Shown here in pieces: positions 48,632-59,544 of a DNA stretch of 64,000 nt. The stretch's first letter is position 1; each line of letters opens with the position of its first letter. The notes below the pieces were generated by a model. That model was not told the DNA's origin, did not search any database, and worked only from the letters and a program-made list of their open reading frames with translations. Position numbers and translations under genes: made by a program. Origin of the DNA: Enterobacter mori (GTDB taxonomy: Bacteria > Pseudomonadota > Gammaproteobacteria > Enterobacterales > Enterobacteriaceae); contig NZ_CP104285.1 in the NCBI RefSeq assembly GCF_025244905.1, positions 3,162,001 to 3,226,000 of the forward strand, given 5' to 3'.

Positions 48632-49687
48632 TTAATCTTTCAAAAAGCTCACCGCTTTATCCGGGAAATCCGTAAACAACCCGTCCACGCCCGCCTGGTT
48701 ATACAACACCTCATAAAGCTGATTCACATCCGTGGCATACTCCGGCAACTGGTCTGCACGCACCGTATACGGATGCACCTGCATCTTGCTGGCGTGCGCC
48801 TCATTCACCATCGCCGTCAGCTTCACGTGGCCCGGCGCTGAGCCTTCCGCCACCAGCATGTGGTAATCCGGCCCAATGCCGTCGGCGTACTGCGCAATCT
48901 GCTTCATCGCGCCCGGCTTAAACATCCAGTCGTAGTTATAGTTCACCCACTTGCCGTCCGGCTGCTTCTCCTGGGTTTCATTCCAGTCGGTGTAGGCAAT
49001 CAGCTGTACCAGATTGAGATCCATCCCCATCTTCGGCTCCAGCTCGGTTTTGATGCGCTTCAGCTCGGCGGCGTCAAAACACTGCAGGTAAACTTTGTCC
49101 TTCTTGCTGGTGTAGCCGTACTGTTTCAGTACCTCCAGCGTCTTCGCGGCAATATCCTTCCCTTCCTGATGGTGGAACCACGGCGCTTTGATTTCAGGAT
49201 AGATTCCAATGTTTTTACCGGTTGAGTGGTTCAGCCCCTGAACAAACTCAATCTCTTCCTGGAAGGTATGAATGCGGAAGTCAGATTTGCCCATCGGGAA
49301 ACGTCCCGGATAGACCTGCACCTTCTTGCCGTTTTCAATCTCGAAGCCTTCGGTAAACTTCAGGGAACGGATCTCCGCCAGCGTGAAGTCGATGGCGTAG
49401 TAGCGGCCATCTTTTCGCGCGCGGTCCGGGAAACGCTCCGCCACGTCCGTCACGCGGTCCAGATAGTGGTCATGCAGAACAACCAGCTGGTCGTCCTTCG
49501 TCATCACCAGATCCTGCTCCAGGTAATCCGCCCCCTGCGCATAGGCCATCGCTTTTGCCGGCAGCGTATGCTCTGGCAGATAGCCGCTCGCACCGCGGTG
49601 GGCAATAACGATTTTATCCGCCGCCAGCGCGGAGCCTGTCATCAGGCCCGCCAACAGCAGGCCAGTCGCTAACTGAGTTAATTTCAT
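48632..49687 (-). CDS. glpQ: Periplasmic glycerophosphodiester phosphodiesterase GlpQ
   Basis: Hydrolyses deacylated phospholipids to glycerol-3-phosphate plus alcohol in the periplasm, feeding GlpT. It has 351 residues with a signal peptide ending GSALA-ADK. The GDPD signature is present as IAHRGASGYLPEHT followed by the acidic pair LEQDLVMTKD and HDHYLDR. ATG at 49687 has AAGGAG 7 bases upstream; a GTG one codon earlier is less likely. It lies 11 bp after glpT in one operon. Confidence 0.97.
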   Translation of the reverse strand: MKLTQLATGLLLAGLMTGSALAADKIVIAHRGASGYLPEHTLPAKAMAYAQGADYLEQDLVMTKDDQLVVLHDHYLDRVTDVAERFPDRARKDGRYYAIDFTLAEIRSLKFTEGFEIENGKKVQVYPGRFPMGKSDFRIHTFQEEIEFVQGLNHSTGKNIGIYPEIKAPWFHHQEGKDIAAKTLEVLKQYGYTSKKDKVYLQCFDAAELKRIKTELEPKMGMDLNLVQLIAYTDWNETQEKQPDGKWVNYNYDWMFKPGAMKQIAQYADGIGPDYHMLVAEGSAPGHVKLTAMVNEAHASKMQVHPYTVRADQLPEYATDVNQLYEVLYNQAGVDGLFTDFPDKAVSFLKD

Positions 49688-49698
49688 CACAAAGCTCC

Positions 49699-51051
49699 TT
49701 ATTGACGACGCGCCAGCACTTCCGCGTGGTGACGTTTTTCACCGATCATCACCACAATCAGCAGCAGAACCGCCAGCACGCTGCCGCCGATCATCACCAT
49801 AAACCCGCCGTCCCAGCCGAAGAAGTCAACGGTGTAGCCCACGATGGCGCTCGCCGCGACCGAACCGCCGAGGTAGCCGAACAGGCCGGTAAAGCCCGCC
49901 GCCGTACCTGCTGCTTTTTTCGGTGCCAGCTCCAGGGCATGCAAGCCGATCAGCATCACCGGACCGTAAATCAGGAAGCCGATAACGATCATGCAGGCCA
50001 TATCTACTGATGGGTTGCCCGGCGGGTTGAGCCAGTAAACGACGGTGGCAATGGTCACCAGGGTCATAAAGAACACGCCCGTCGCACCGCGGTTGCCTTT
50101 AAACACCTTGTCCGACATCCAGCCGCAAAGCAGCGTGCCCGGGATCCCGGCATATTCATACAGGAAATAGGCCCAGGAGGATTTATCCAGCGCGAAGTGC
50201 TTCACCTCTTTCAGGTAGGTTGGCGACCAGTCGAGGATGCCGTAGCGCAGCAGGTAAACGAACACGTTGGCGACCGCGATGTACCACAGCAGCTTGTTGG
50301 GCAGCACGTACTTCATGAAGATCTGTTTTGCGGTCAGCTCTTCTTCGTGCTCTTTGCTGTAATCATCCGGATAGTCGTTTTTGTACTCTTCAATCGGCGG
50401 CAGGCCGCAGGACTGAGGCGTGTCGCGCATCAGCGCGAAAGCGATAATCGCCACGACGATGGCGCCGAAGGCGGGCATATACAGCGCGGCTTTCCAGTCG
50501 TTAAACCAGGCCATCCCCAGCAGGAAAAGCAGAGGCGGAAGCCCACCACCGACGTTATGGGCACAGTTCCACACCGACACGATACCGCCGCGCTCTTTCT
50601 GCGACCACCAGTGCACCATGGTACGTCCGCACGGCGGCCACCCCATTCCCTGGAACCAGCCGCAGAGGAACAGCAGCACGAACATAATCGCAATACTGGA
50701 CGTCGCCCACGGCACAAAGCCCATGAACAACATCACCGCAGCGGCCAGAATCAGACCGGCAGGCAGGAACACGCGCGGATTCGAGCGATCCGACACCGAG
50801 CCCATGATGAATTTAGAAAAACCGTAGGCGATGGAGATCCCGGACAGTGCGAACCCCAGATCGCCGCGGGAGAAGCCCTGCTCCACCAGATAGGGCATGG
50901 CGAGCGCAAAGTTTTTACGCACAAGGTAGTACGCCGCGTACCCGAAGAAGATCCCCAGGAAGATTTGCCAACGCAGACGGCGGTAAAGCGGATCAATTTC
51001 TGCCTCTGGCAGACGCGCCCGATGCGACGCGGGTTTGAAGATACTGAGCAT
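49699..51051 (-). CDS. glpT: Glycerol-3-phosphate:phosphate antiporter GlpT
   Basis: A 450-residue MFS antiporter of the organophosphate:phosphate family, and the uptake route for fosfomycin. It has twelve helices and the signature around [20 protein letters not shown]; positively charged residues Arg45 and Arg269 of the E. coli site correspond to arginines seen here. The ATG at 51051 has GGAGG five bases upstream; the longer frame to 51150 is not supported. No disrupting mutation is present. Confidence 0.97.
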   Translation of the reverse strand: MLSIFKPASHRARLPEAEIDPLYRRLRWQIFLGIFFGYAAYYLVRKNFALAMPYLVEQGFSRGDLGFALSGISIAYGFSKFIMGSVSDRSNPRVFLPAGLILAAAVMLFMGFVPWATSSIAIMFVLLFLCGWFQGMGWPPCGRTMVHWWSQKERGGIVSVWNCAHNVGGGLPPLLFLLGMAWFNDWKAALYMPAFGAIVVAIIAFALMRDTPQSCGLPPIEEYKNDYPDDYSKEHEEELTAKQIFMKYVLPNKLLWYIAVANVFVYLLRYGILDWSPTYLKEVKHFALDKSSWAYFLYEYAGIPGTLLCGWMSDKVFKGNRGATGVFFMTLVTIATVVYWLNPPGNPSVDMACMIVIGFLIYGPVMLIGLHALELAPKKAAGTAAGFTGLFGYLGGSVAASAIVGYTVDFFGWDGGFMVMIGGSVLAVLLLIVVMIGEKRHHAEVLARRQ

Positions 51052-51113
51052 GACAGCCTCCGTGGCCTTGAATTGAATGGGCAGGTGGCTCGCACCTGAA
51101 TTCCAGTGGCGGG

Positions 51114-51292
51114 ATGTTAAGAAATCGCAGTGATTGTTACTGTGAATCAACGCACAGATTGTTACAGAAATATGACAGAATGCGCAAAAAAGCGCATGAA
51201 ATCACGTTTCACTTTCGAATTTCGCGCGTTTATGTTCGAAATCAAACAAACCACACAATTGATATGGCTAAATGATAAAAAAACGAACATAG
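51114..51292. promoter_or_regulatory. Divergent glpT/glpA control region (CRP and GlpR sites)
   Basis: A near-perfect CRP site TGTGA-ATCAAC-GCACA lies at 51141-51156. Its centre is about 41 bases upstream of the start predicted from a minus-strand -10 TAACAT (51119-51114), so it would be a class II activator site for glpT. GlpR-like operators containing TATGTTCGAAATC (51231-51243) and, inverted, AAACGAACATAG (51281-51292) sit next to glpA. A weaker one is near 51207-51226. Confidence 0.65.
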
Positions 51293-51302
51293 AGGGTAAA
51301 CA

Positions 51303-52931
51303 ATGACCATTCACGATCCTCGTTATAGCGATGTGATAATCATTGGTGGTGGTGCAACCGGCGCCGGGATCGCTCGCGACTGCGCCCTGCGCGGCCTGAG
51401 CGTCACGCTTCTGGAGCGTCATGACATTGCCACAGGCGCAACCGGGCGTAACCACGGCCTGCTGCACAGCGGTGCGCGGTATGCGGTCACCGACGGTGAA
51501 TCCGCGCGCGAATGTATTGCTGAAAACCAAATCCTCAAGCGCATCGCCCGCCACTGCATTGAGCCGACCGACGGCCTCTTTATTACCCTGCCCGAAGATG
51601 ACCTCGCTTTTCAGAAGACCTTTATTACCGCCTGCACCACAGCGGGCATTCAGGCTGAGGCCATGGATCCTGCACTGGCGCGACGGCTGGAACCGTCGGT
51701 TAACCCGGCGCTTATTGGCGCGGTAAAAGTACCTGACGGCACCGTCGACCCGTTCCGCCTGACGGCCGCCAATATGCTGGACGCCCGCGAGCACGGCGCG
51801 CGCATTCTGACCGGGCACGAAGTGACCGGGCTTATCCGCGAAGGTCATCGCATCTGTGGCGTGCGGCTCCTTGATACGCAGTACAACGAACACAGCGAGC
51901 TGTATGCCGCCGTAGTGGTCAACGCGGCGGGGATCTGGGGGCAGCGCATTGCGGAATACGCCGACCTGTCGGTGCGCATGTTCCCGGCGAAAGGCTCGCT
52001 GCTGATCCTCGACCACCGCATCAATAACCACGTGATCAACCGCTGCCGCAAACCGTCCGACGCCGATATCCTCGTCCCGGGCGACACCATTTCGTTAATC
52101 GGTACCACCTCAACCCACGTCGACTACAGCGAGATTGACTACAACCGCGTGACCGCCGAAGAGGTCGACATCCTGCTGCGCGAAGGGGAAAAACTCGCGC
52201 CGGTGATGGCGCAGACGCGTATTCTTCGCGCTTACGCGGGCGTGCGTCCGCTGGTCGCCAGCGACAACGATCCGAGCGGGCGCAACGTCAGCCGGGGCAT
52301 CGTGCTGCTCGATCACGCCGCGCGCGACGGCATGGACGGGTTTATCACCATCACCGGCGGCAAGCTGATGACCTACCGCCTGATGGCCGAATGGGCGACC
52401 GATGCCGTCTGCCGCAAGCTGGGGAATACCGAAGCATGCGTGACGGCAGACCAGCCGCTGCCCGGCTCGCGGCAGTCCACCGAAAAAACCCTGCAAAAAA
52501 TCATCTCCCTGCCCGCGCCGCTGCGCGGATCCGCGATTTACCGCCACGGTGACAGAACGCCACAGTGGCTCGGTGAAGGACGACTGAGCCGCAGCCTGGT
52601 GTGCGAGTGCGAAGCCGTCACCGCCGGCGAGGTGCAGTACGCGGTGGAGAGCCTGACGGTCAACAGCCTGCTCGATCTTCGCCGCCGCACCCGCGTGGGC
52701 ATGGGCACCTGCCAGGGCGAGCTGTGCGCCTGTCGTGCCGCCGGTCTGCTGCAGCGTTTTCACACCACCACCGCCACCCAGTCGCTCGATCAGCTCAGCG
52801 CGTTTTTAAACGAGCGCTGGAAAGGCATTCAACCTGTCGCCTGGGGGGACGCCCTGCGCGAAAGCGAATTTACCCGCTGGGTCTACCAGGGGCTTTGCGG
52901 TCTTGAGAAGGAGCAACACGATGAAATTTGA
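51303..52931 (+). CDS. glpA: Anaerobic glycerol-3-phosphate dehydrogenase subunit A
   Basis: The FAD-containing catalytic subunit of the GlpABC complex, oxidising glycerol-3-phosphate to DHAP with electrons to menaquinone during anaerobic growth. It has 542 residues. The dinucleotide motif [16 protein letters not shown] is at residue 13. A C-terminal BFD-like domain has cysteines CECEAVT and CQGELCAC, likely an iron-sulfur site. The stop lies 11 bases inside glpB. Confidence 0.97.
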   Translation: MTIHDPRYSDVIIIGGGATGAGIARDCALRGLSVTLLERHDIATGATGRNHGLLHSGARYAVTDGESARECIAENQILKRIARHCIEPTDGLFITLPEDDLAFQKTFITACTTAGIQAEAMDPALARRLEPSVNPALIGAVKVPDGTVDPFRLTAANMLDAREHGARILTGHEVTGLIREGHRICGVRLLDTQYNEHSELYAAVVVNAAGIWGQRIAEYADLSVRMFPAKGSLLILDHRINNHVINRCRKPSDADILVPGDTISLIGTTSTHVDYSEIDYNRVTAEEVDILLREGEKLAPVMAQTRILRAYAGVRPLVASDNDPSGRNVSRGIVLLDHAARDGMDGFITITGGKLMTYRLMAEWATDAVCRKLGNTEACVTADQPLPGSRQSTEKTLQKIISLPAPLRGSAIYRHGDRTPQWLGEGRLSRSLVCECEAVTAGEVQYAVESLTVNSLLDLRRRTRVGMGTCQGELCACRAAGLLQRFHTTTATQSLDQLSAFLNERWKGIQPVAWGDALRESEFTRWVYQGLCGLEKEQHDEI

Positions 52932-54138
52932 TACCGTGATTGTCGGCGGCGGGCTGGCAGGCTTGCTCTGCGGCATCAAACTCACGAAGCAAGGGCTGCG
53001 CTGTGCCATTATCACCCGCGGTCAGAGCGCCCTGCACTTCTCATCGGGATCGCTGGATCTGGTGGACGAAACGTACCGCGATAAGCTGCCGCCTGAGCAT
53101 CCCTATCACCTGACTGGCGCACACAACGTTGACCGTTTTGCGCTGGAAACCGAGGCGCTGCTGGCGGACTGCGGCGCGCGTTTGAAGGGAAGCGCCAGGC
53201 AAAATCACCAGCGCGTCACGCCGCTCGGCACCCTGCGCTCCGCGTGGCTCAGCCCGGAGGAGGTGCCCGTAGCTCCCATCACTGCCGCGCGCGTGCGGGT
53301 GGTGGGCATTAGCGGCTTTCTGGATTTTCAGCCCCATCTCGCGGCGGCGTCACTTCGTCGCCAGGGCGTTAACGCCGAAACGGCAGAGATAGAACTGCCT
53401 GAACTGGATGTCCTGCGCGATAACCCGAGCGAGTTCCGCGCGGTGAATATCGCCCGTTTTCTGGATAACGAGGACAAATGGCCGCTGCTGTATGACGCTC
53501 TCAGGCCGCTCGGCGAAGCCTGCGATGCCCTGTTGATGCCCGCCTGCTTTGGTTTAAACGACAACCGGCTCTGGCGCTGGCTGTCCGATCGTCTGCCCTG
53601 CTCGCTCGGCCTGCTGCCTACGCTTCCCCCTTCCGTGCCGGGCATTCGTCTGCACACCCAGCTCCAGCGCCAGTTTGTTGCGCAGGGTGGCGTATGGATG
53701 GCGGGCGATGAGGTGAAAAAAATCACCCTGACCGACGGCGCGGTGAGCGAAATCTGGACGCGGAACCATGATGATATTCCGCTCCGCGCGCGCTACGCGG
53801 TATTGGCAAGCGGCAGTTTCTTCAGCAACGGGCTGCTGAGCACACGCGACGGCATCCGGGAAGCCATTATGGGGCTGGATGTCCGACAGAGCGCTTCCCG
53901 TGCGGACTGGTATCAGAGTGATTTCTTCACGCCGCAGCCCTGGCAGCAGTTCGGCGTCATCGCCGATACGCATCTGCACCCGCAGCTTTCCGGTAAATCA
54001 ATCGGCAATCTCTTCGCCATCGGCTCCGTACTGGGTGGATACGATCCCATCGCACAGGGCTGTGGCGGCGGGGTTTGCGCCGTCACGGCGCTTCACGTTG
54101 CAGAGCAGATTATTCAGCGCACGGAGGCTGCACAATGA
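52921..54138 (+). CDS. glpB: Anaerobic glycerol-3-phosphate dehydrogenase subunit B
   Basis: A flavin-binding subunit thought to connect GlpA to the membrane-bound GlpC. It has 405 residues, about 14 fewer than E. coli GlpB. The FAD motif [16 protein letters not shown] is at the N terminus; [19 protein letters not shown] is near the C terminus. It overlaps both neighbours (11 bp with glpA, 4 bp with glpC), so the three subunits are translationally coupled. Confidence 0.96.
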   Translation: MKFDTVIVGGGLAGLLCGIKLTKQGLRCAIITRGQSALHFSSGSLDLVDETYRDKLPPEHPYHLTGAHNVDRFALETEALLADCGARLKGSARQNHQRVTPLGTLRSAWLSPEEVPVAPITAARVRVVGISGFLDFQPHLAAASLRRQGVNAETAEIELPELDVLRDNPSEFRAVNIARFLDNEDKWPLLYDALRPLGEACDALLMPACFGLNDNRLWRWLSDRLPCSLGLLPTLPPSVPGIRLHTQLQRQFVAQGGVWMAGDEVKKITLTDGAVSEIWTRNHDDIPLRARYAVLASGSFFSNGLLSTRDGIREAIMGLDVRQSASRADWYQSDFFTPQPWQQFGVIADTHLHPQLSGKSIGNLFAIGSVLGGYDPIAQGCGGGVCAVTALHVAEQIIQRTEAAQ

Positions 54139-55325
54139 ACGACACCCGTTTCGAAAGCTGCATCAAATGCACGGTCTGCACCACCGTCTGCCCGGTCAGC
54201 GGCGTGAATCCACGCTATCCCGGTCCGAAGCAGGCCGGGCCGGACGGCGAGCGCCTGCGTCTGAAGGACGGCAAGCTGTACGACGAGGCGCTGAAATACT
54301 GCATCAACTGCAAACGCTGCGAAGTGGCCTGCCCGTCGGATGTTAAAATCGGCGATATCATCCAGCGCGCCCGCGCGCGCTACAGCACGCAGAAACCCAC
54401 ATTACGCGATGCGATCCTGAGCCATACCGACCTGATGGGCAGCGTCTCGACACCATTTGCTCCGCTGGTGAATGCCGCGACCTCTCTCAAACCGGTGCGC
54501 CAGCTGCTGGATGCCACGCTTAAAATCGACCATCACCGCAGCCTGCCGAAATATTCCCACGGCACCTTCCGCCGCTGGTACAAATCCGTCGCGGCGGAAC
54601 AGGCGCAGTACGCCGACCAGGTGGCCTTCTTCCACGGCTGTTACGTAAACTACAACCATCAGCAGCTGGGTAAAGATCTGCTAAAAGTGCTGAACGCCAT
54701 GGGAACGGGCGTTCAGTTACTGAACAAGGAGAAGTGCTGCGGCGTCCCGCTGATTGCCAACGGATTTACCGATAAAGCGCGTAAGCAGGCGAAAAGTAAC
54801 GTCTCGTCACTGCGCGAAGCCATCGTCGACAAGGGGATCCCGGTACTGGCCACCTCGTCCACCTGCACCTTTACGCTGCGCGATGAGTATCCGCACCTGC
54901 TGGATGTCGATAATACCGGACTGCGCGAGCATATTGAGCTGGCAACGCGCTTCCTGTGGCGCAAGCTGGACGGCGGACAGACGCTGCCGCTGAAGGCATT
55001 ACCGCTGAAGGTGGTCTATCACACGCCGTGTCATATGGAAAAAATGGGCTGGTCGCTCTATACGCTGGAGCTGCTGCGGCTTATTCCGGGGCTGGAGCTG
55101 ACGGTGCTGGACTCGCGCTGCTGCGGGATTGCGGGCACCTACGGCTTTAAGCGTGAAAACTACGAAACGTCGCAGGCGATTGGCGCCCCGCTGTTCCGCC
55201 AGATTGAAGAGAGCGGCGCGGATATCGTGGTAACGGATTGCGAAACCTGCAAGTGGCAGATTGAGATGTCCACAAGCCTTCGCTGCGAACATCCCATTAC
55301 CCTGCTGGCGAAAGCGCTGGGGTAA
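54135..55325 (+). CDS. glpC: Anaerobic glycerol-3-phosphate dehydrogenase subunit C
   Basis: The iron-sulfur subunit carrying electrons to the quinone pool. It has 396 residues. Two ferredoxin-type cysteine motifs are present ([13 protein letters not shown] at about 10-22, [13 protein letters not shown] at about 63-75). Two CCG-domain motifs follow ([20 protein letters not shown]). ATG at 54135 overlaps the glpB TGA. Confidence 0.97.
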   Translation: MNDTRFESCIKCTVCTTVCPVSGVNPRYPGPKQAGPDGERLRLKDGKLYDEALKYCINCKRCEVACPSDVKIGDIIQRARARYSTQKPTLRDAILSHTDLMGSVSTPFAPLVNAATSLKPVRQLLDATLKIDHHRSLPKYSHGTFRRWYKSVAAEQAQYADQVAFFHGCYVNYNHQQLGKDLLKVLNAMGTGVQLLNKEKCCGVPLIANGFTDKARKQAKSNVSSLREAIVDKGIPVLATSSTCTFTLRDEYPHLLDVDNTGLREHIELATRFLWRKLDGGQTLPLKALPLKVVYHTPCHMEKMGWSLYTLELLRLIPGLELTVLDSRCCGIAGTYGFKRENYETSQAIGAPLFRQIEESGADIVVTDCETCKWQIEMSTSLRCEHPITLLAKALG

Positions 55326-55328
55326 GCA

Positions 55329-55353
55329 TTGCCGGGGCGAGAGCCCCCGGCAA
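55329..55353. terminator. Hairpin between glpC and the CinA-like gene
   Basis: TTGCCGGGG and CCCCGGCAA form a 9-bp stem. There is no T-run on either side, so termination efficiency is uncertain. It is the only hairpin in this 33-bp convergent gap. Confidence 0.55.
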
Positions 55354-55358
55354 ACGCA

Positions 55359-56558
55359 TCATTCGATGAACAGCGACTCCACGACGTTAATCCAGCCGTG
55401 CTCGCTGGCCACCTCTTTACCGTGAAGCCAGCGGCGCAGCATGTTCAGCGCCATCATCGCGCAGACCTCCTGACGCACCGCCAGGCTGTGGCGCGTGATG
55501 CTCATTTTCACCCGCAGCGCATGCGTACCTTCCGGCGTCGCCAGCGCAAAATTAAGATGTTCCTCATCCAGCCCGCCCACAAACATCGCCAGACCAGCAA
55601 AGTGTTTCACCCTGCGTTCTGACGCCCAGCGCGCGGTCTGCGCCAGCGTCTCCTGCTGGAACGGCACCACTTCACTGGCGAGCAGCGGCGCATTCACGCG
55701 GGAAAGCTGCAGCGCCAGCAGGCCGCCGGTGAACTGTTCACTTAGGGTGACGCTCAGCTGACGGGACTGAAGGCTCTGGGCAATCTGCGCGGGCAGCCCT
55801 TCCGTGCCTTCAAAGATCAGGCTCTCGCCCGCGACGCGCTGCACTTCAGGCCACAGCGCCAGCATGGCGGCTTTTTCCGTCGCCGGGCCGGTCAGCTTGA
55901 GTTCGATAATTGGCATCGACGAACGGTAGCCCATCGAGACCCCCGGCGGCAGCTGCAGGTGGTCAAGGCTCTGGGCCAGGTCGCTTTCCGAGCGGCCAAA
56001 GGTGGTCAGGCGCAGACACAGCGGCGGCTCAGGCAGCGTAAAGCGCGCGCGCAGGCGCGGCAGGATTTGCTGCTCGACCATCACTTTAAATTCAGAAGGC
56101 ACGCCGGGAGTGAAGAACATCAGGCAGCGGTTAAGCTGAACGGCGAATCCGCAGGCGGTACCGACCGGGTTATCAACCAGTTCCGCACTGGCCGGGATTT
56201 CAGCCTGCTTGCGGTTGCTGGGTGCCATCACGCGGCCGCGATCGGAGAAGAAGCGTTCCATCTGCGCCAGCCACGCCTCGTGCAATACCAGCCCCTCGCC
56301 TTTCGCGGTGGCGGCAGCCAGTGCGCTGAGATCGTCGCTGGTGGGGCCGAGTCCACCATTCACAATCAACACGTCGCAGTGCTCGCTGCGCTCGCGAAGA
56401 ACGTTCACCAGTGACTCAAGATTGTCGCCCACGGTGTTGCGGCGCGTTAACGGTAATCCTTGCTCAAAGAATAAATCGGCAAGCCAGGCTGCATTGGTGT
56501 CAATAATTTGCCCATGCAGCACTTCGTCGCCGGTGGATAACATCTCCACGTTAATCAT
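55359..56558 (-). CDS. yfaY: CinA-like / nicotinamide mononucleotide deamidase-related protein YfaY
   Basis: A 399-residue protein of the CinA (COG1058 plus COG1546) family. The N-terminal MoaB/MogA-like domain has STGDEVLHGQIIDTNAAWLA and NGGLGPTSDDLS. The C-terminal PncC-like domain retains TLSEQFTGGLLALQLS, but active PncC has a serine-lysine arrangement here, so deamidase activity is uncertain. E. coli YfaY is reported to be inactive or weak as an NMN deamidase. GGGAG precedes the ATG at 56558. Confidence 0.92.
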   Translation of the reverse strand: MINVEMLSTGDEVLHGQIIDTNAAWLADLFFEQGLPLTRRNTVGDNLESLVNVLRERSEHCDVLIVNGGLGPTSDDLSALAAATAKGEGLVLHEAWLAQMERFFSDRGRVMAPSNRKQAEIPASAELVDNPVGTACGFAVQLNRCLMFFTPGVPSEFKVMVEQQILPRLRARFTLPEPPLCLRLTTFGRSESDLAQSLDHLQLPPGVSMGYRSSMPIIELKLTGPATEKAAMLALWPEVQRVAGESLIFEGTEGLPAQIAQSLQSRQLSVTLSEQFTGGLLALQLSRVNAPLLASEVVPFQQETLAQTARWASERRVKHFAGLAMFVGGLDEEHLNFALATPEGTHALRVKMSITRHSLAVRQEVCAMMALNMLRRWLHGKEVASEHGWINVVESLFIE

Positions 56559-56652
56559 TGTGTTCTCCCGCTTATATGGTCGAAACACTATAGCGCAATT
56601 GAATGGGGGGAGCAGAGAGAAACTGGCGCGACAGAACGCCGCGCCGAAGAGA

Positions 56653-57192
56653 TTAGAAGCCTGCGCTCACGCCCACGTAAGGGCCATCAGCCAGCGCGTT
56701 GTCGCGGTTGCCGTCTTTACCAGCCAGGTTCAGATAGCGATAACCCGCTTCGATAGTGATCGGACGCATGATAGTCCAGCGCGCACCGGCATTGGCTTCT
56801 TCATAGCTTTCGATACCGCTGGAGAGCGAATCCGGGGAGTAGTAGTACTCGCCGAAAAGACCGAAGCTGTCGCCAATTTTCCACTGCAGGCCGCCGCCGA
56901 CCGCCGCTGCGTAGCCTTCGTCACCGTCGTTCGGGTTGGTGTAGATCCCTTTACCGCCTACGGTCGCCAGGAATGGCCCCAGCGGAATGTTCAGACCGAG
57001 GCCGAGGCTTGCCGCATCGCCGTCGTCATCGTTATGCGTCCAGCCGCCGGTCATCGCCAGGCCGGAAGTTTCCGTGCCCAGACCAAAGCCCAGATGGGTG
57101 TAATCCTCACCTGCCGAGCCGTTGAAGGAAATAGCGTTGGCCGCTGCCGAAACAAATATCAGGCCTAAGCCCATTAATGCCACTTTTTTCAT
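56653..57192 (-). CDS. yfaZ: YfaZ family outer-membrane protein
   Basis: A 179-residue exported protein with a signal peptide ending SAAANA. The rest has alternating hydrophobic/polar strands and aromatic-rich repeats (GEYYYSP, EAGYRYLNLAGK) and ends in GVSAGF. This is the pattern of a small outer-membrane beta barrel. Function is unknown. The ATG at 57192 begins the signal peptide; the longer frame to 57231 is rejected. Confidence 0.9.
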   Translation of the reverse strand: MKKVALMGLGLIFVSAAANAISFNGSAGEDYTHLGFGLGTETSGLAMTGGWTHNDDDGDAASLGLGLNIPLGPFLATVGGKGIYTNPNDGDEGYAAAVGGGLQWKIGDSFGLFGEYYYSPDSLSSGIESYEEANAGARWTIMRPITIEAGYRYLNLAGKDGNRDNALADGPYVGVSAGF

Positions 57193-57321
57193 TGTCGTGA
57201 TCCCGCACAATTTATAGATAATAAATCCCAAAACCGCGCGATTTTAACCTGCCTCACTGCGGGATCAAGCACTCTGCGTGCGTCAGACAATTAGTTTGTA
57301 ACGATTTGATAATATCTGCCT

Positions 57322-58731
57322 TCATCCCATCAGCAGAAAGCGCATTTTCACACTCAGCCCGCCTAAATGTTCACTGCGAGACAGTTGCAGATGGCTGCGG
57401 TGCAGCCGGGCAATATCGCTCGCCAGCGCCAGCCCGATACCGGACCCAGCCGCGTCACCGACGTTATCCAGACGGCGAAACGGCAGCATAGCCTGCGGGA
57501 TCAGATTTTCCGCAATCCCCGGCCCGCTGTCTTCCACGCTCAGGTCAACCGCGCCGTTATCCACGCGCAGGTAAACCGTTACGATCCCCTGCTCCGGTGT
57601 GTATTTGATGGCGTTCTCCAGCAGGTTTGCGCACAGCTCGCCCAGCAAAACCTCATCGCCTTCGACGATCATCGGCTGCTGCTCACCGTCATACCCCAGG
57701 TCAATCGCTTTGCTGCGCGCCTGCGCCAGCCGTGAAAAGCAACAATTCTGCACCACCTGCACCAGATCCACCGGGGTAAACTGCCGCTCCCCCTGCTCTT
57801 TTCGCTTCACCGCCGAAAGCTGAAGCAGGCGTTCAGTCAGCACAATGGTGTTATCCAGCGTCACATTCATCGCCCGTAAACTCTCCTGCCACAGCGCCGG
57901 ATCGTCCCGCGTCAGCGCCACCGAGACCTGCGTTTTGAGCACCGCCAGCGGTGTTTTGAGCTGGTGAGAGGCATCGGCATTGAAGCGCTCCTGCCGCGAC
58001 AGCACTCCACGCAGTCGGTCAATATAGCGGTTGAAGGCCACAATCAGCAGGCGCGTTTCTGACCAGGGTAGTAGCTCAGGCAGCGGAGACAGCAGCCCCG
58101 GCTCCCGACGCACCATGAGCGAGGACAGCTGGCGCATCGGGCGCAGCACGCGACGCAACAGCCAGGCGGTTAAGATCAGCGTCAGCAGGACCAGCAGCCC
58201 CTGAGATACCCAGGACGAAAAGAGCAGCTGGCTGGCAAGATAGCGACGGGACTGCAGCGTTTCAGCGACATAGATCTCCGCCATCCCGACGACGTTATCT
58301 TCGTTGATGGGCTGAAGCAGCTTCGCCACGCGAATCGCCTGCCCGCGATACTCGGTGTGATAAAACCAGGCCAGCGCCGGGTAGAGCGTAGTGCGCGAGG
58401 TTGAAGGGGGCATCATCGGCAGGTCGTCGTAGCCGGAGATCACCCGTCCGGCGGGGTCGACCACCTTGTAATACAGCCTGTCATTCATGTTGAGCTCAAA
58501 GCTGTCGAGCACCACCCAGGGCACATTCACCTGCAGCTCGCCATTATGCACTTCAAGCCGCTCAGAGATCGTACGCGCCGACGACAACAGCGTGCGGTCG
58601 TAAGCCTGCGTCGCCGCTTGCAGGGCGCTGACGTAGCTGTTAAACGCTGATAACCCCCATAACAACAGCAGCGGTAAACCCAGAAACAGCAGAAGTTGCA
58701 GATAAAGGGACTGCGGTTTAGCCCACTTCAT
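57322..58731 (-). CDS. tctE: Sensor histidine kinase TctE
   Basis: A 469-residue membrane kinase. Helix at about 14-34, periplasmic sensor to about 165, second helix about 175-197. A HAMP-like linker and a kinase core follow, with acceptor His in ADASHQLKTPLAVLK. ATPase motifs are ENAIKYTP and GSGIGLAL. With TctD it activates tricarboxylate uptake in Salmonella. The ATG overlaps the tctD end by 14 bp, so the two are coupled. Confidence 0.93.
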   Translation of the reverse strand: MKWAKPQSLYLQLLLFLGLPLLLLWGLSAFNSYVSALQAATQAYDRTLLSSARTISERLEVHNGELQVNVPWVVLDSFELNMNDRLYYKVVDPAGRVISGYDDLPMMPPSTSRTTLYPALAWFYHTEYRGQAIRVAKLLQPINEDNVVGMAEIYVAETLQSRRYLASQLLFSSWVSQGLLVLLTLILTAWLLRRVLRPMRQLSSLMVRREPGLLSPLPELLPWSETRLLIVAFNRYIDRLRGVLSRQERFNADASHQLKTPLAVLKTQVSVALTRDDPALWQESLRAMNVTLDNTIVLTERLLQLSAVKRKEQGERQFTPVDLVQVVQNCCFSRLAQARSKAIDLGYDGEQQPMIVEGDEVLLGELCANLLENAIKYTPEQGIVTVYLRVDNGAVDLSVEDSGPGIAENLIPQAMLPFRRLDNVGDAAGSGIGLALASDIARLHRSHLQLSRSEHLGGLSVKMRFLLMG

Positions 58732-59392
58732 CGCCACACTCCAGCACATACCCCAGCCCGCGCAGGGTGGTAATCTTCACCCCGCTGCCGCTCAGTTTTT
58801 TGCGCAGACGATGGATGTAGAGATCGATGCTCTCCGGACTCACATCGTCGTTCAGGCTAAAAATCTGGTCGAAAAGCTGCTGGCGGGAGACGGGCCGGGT
58901 CCGGCGGTGCATCAGCACCTTCAGCAGGGAGAGCTCGCGCGGCGTCAATGAGAGCGGTTCATCGTGCAGCAGAAAAAAACCGTCATCGTCGTATTCCAGC
59001 GCCCCCAAAAGCTGACGCTCCTGGGTTCGCCCTTCGCTTCTGCGCAGCAGCGCGCGCAGCCGCGCATCAAGTTCTTCCAGCTCAAAAGGCTTCGGCAGAT
59101 AGTCATCCGCCCCGGCGTTCAGTCCTTTCACCCTGTCCGCCACGTTGCTGCGGGCAGTGAGAAACAGCACGGGAAGCGTCTGCCCGCGCTTTCGCAGACG
59201 ATGGACCACCTCCAGCCCGTCGAATCCGGGCATGCCGATATCCAGAATAGCGACAGCATAGTTTTCTCCCTGCAACAGATGGTCGGCCGCCCGCCCGTCA
59301 TTAACGCAGTCCACGGCAAAGCCTCCCTGCACCAGCGCTTTCTCCAGCCAGTGAGCCAGCTCACGATTATCTTCCGCCAGTAAGAGACGCAT
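58718..59392 (-). CDS. tctD: Response regulator TctD
   Basis: A 224-residue OmpR-type regulator: receiver with Asp51 (AILDIGMPGFDG) and a C-terminal winged helix (LTPRELSLLKVLMHRRTRPVSRQQL). It is divergent from tctCBA, which it is expected to activate in response to citrate or other tricarboxylates. AGGA lies six bases from the ATG. Confidence 0.94.
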   Translation of the reverse strand: MRLLLAEDNRELAHWLEKALVQGGFAVDCVNDGRAADHLLQGENYAVAILDIGMPGFDGLEVVHRLRKRGQTLPVLFLTARSNVADRVKGLNAGADDYLPKPFELEELDARLRALLRRSEGRTQERQLLGALEYDDDGFFLLHDEPLSLTPRELSLLKVLMHRRTRPVSRQQLFDQIFSLNDDVSPESIDLYIHRLRKKLSGSGVKITTLRGLGYVLECGDEVG

Positions 59393-59544
59393 ATCACATC
59401 CTGTAAAGTTCGTGTCGCAGTGAAAGGGAAATGAAAGGTTAATGTTTTAACAATCACGCAACGGAACCGCTACAAGGTGGTTCACATAATCAGAAAAAAA
59501 GCCCCCGTACCCGTACTCCCGGTTCTCCGGCGTGAGGATAAACG

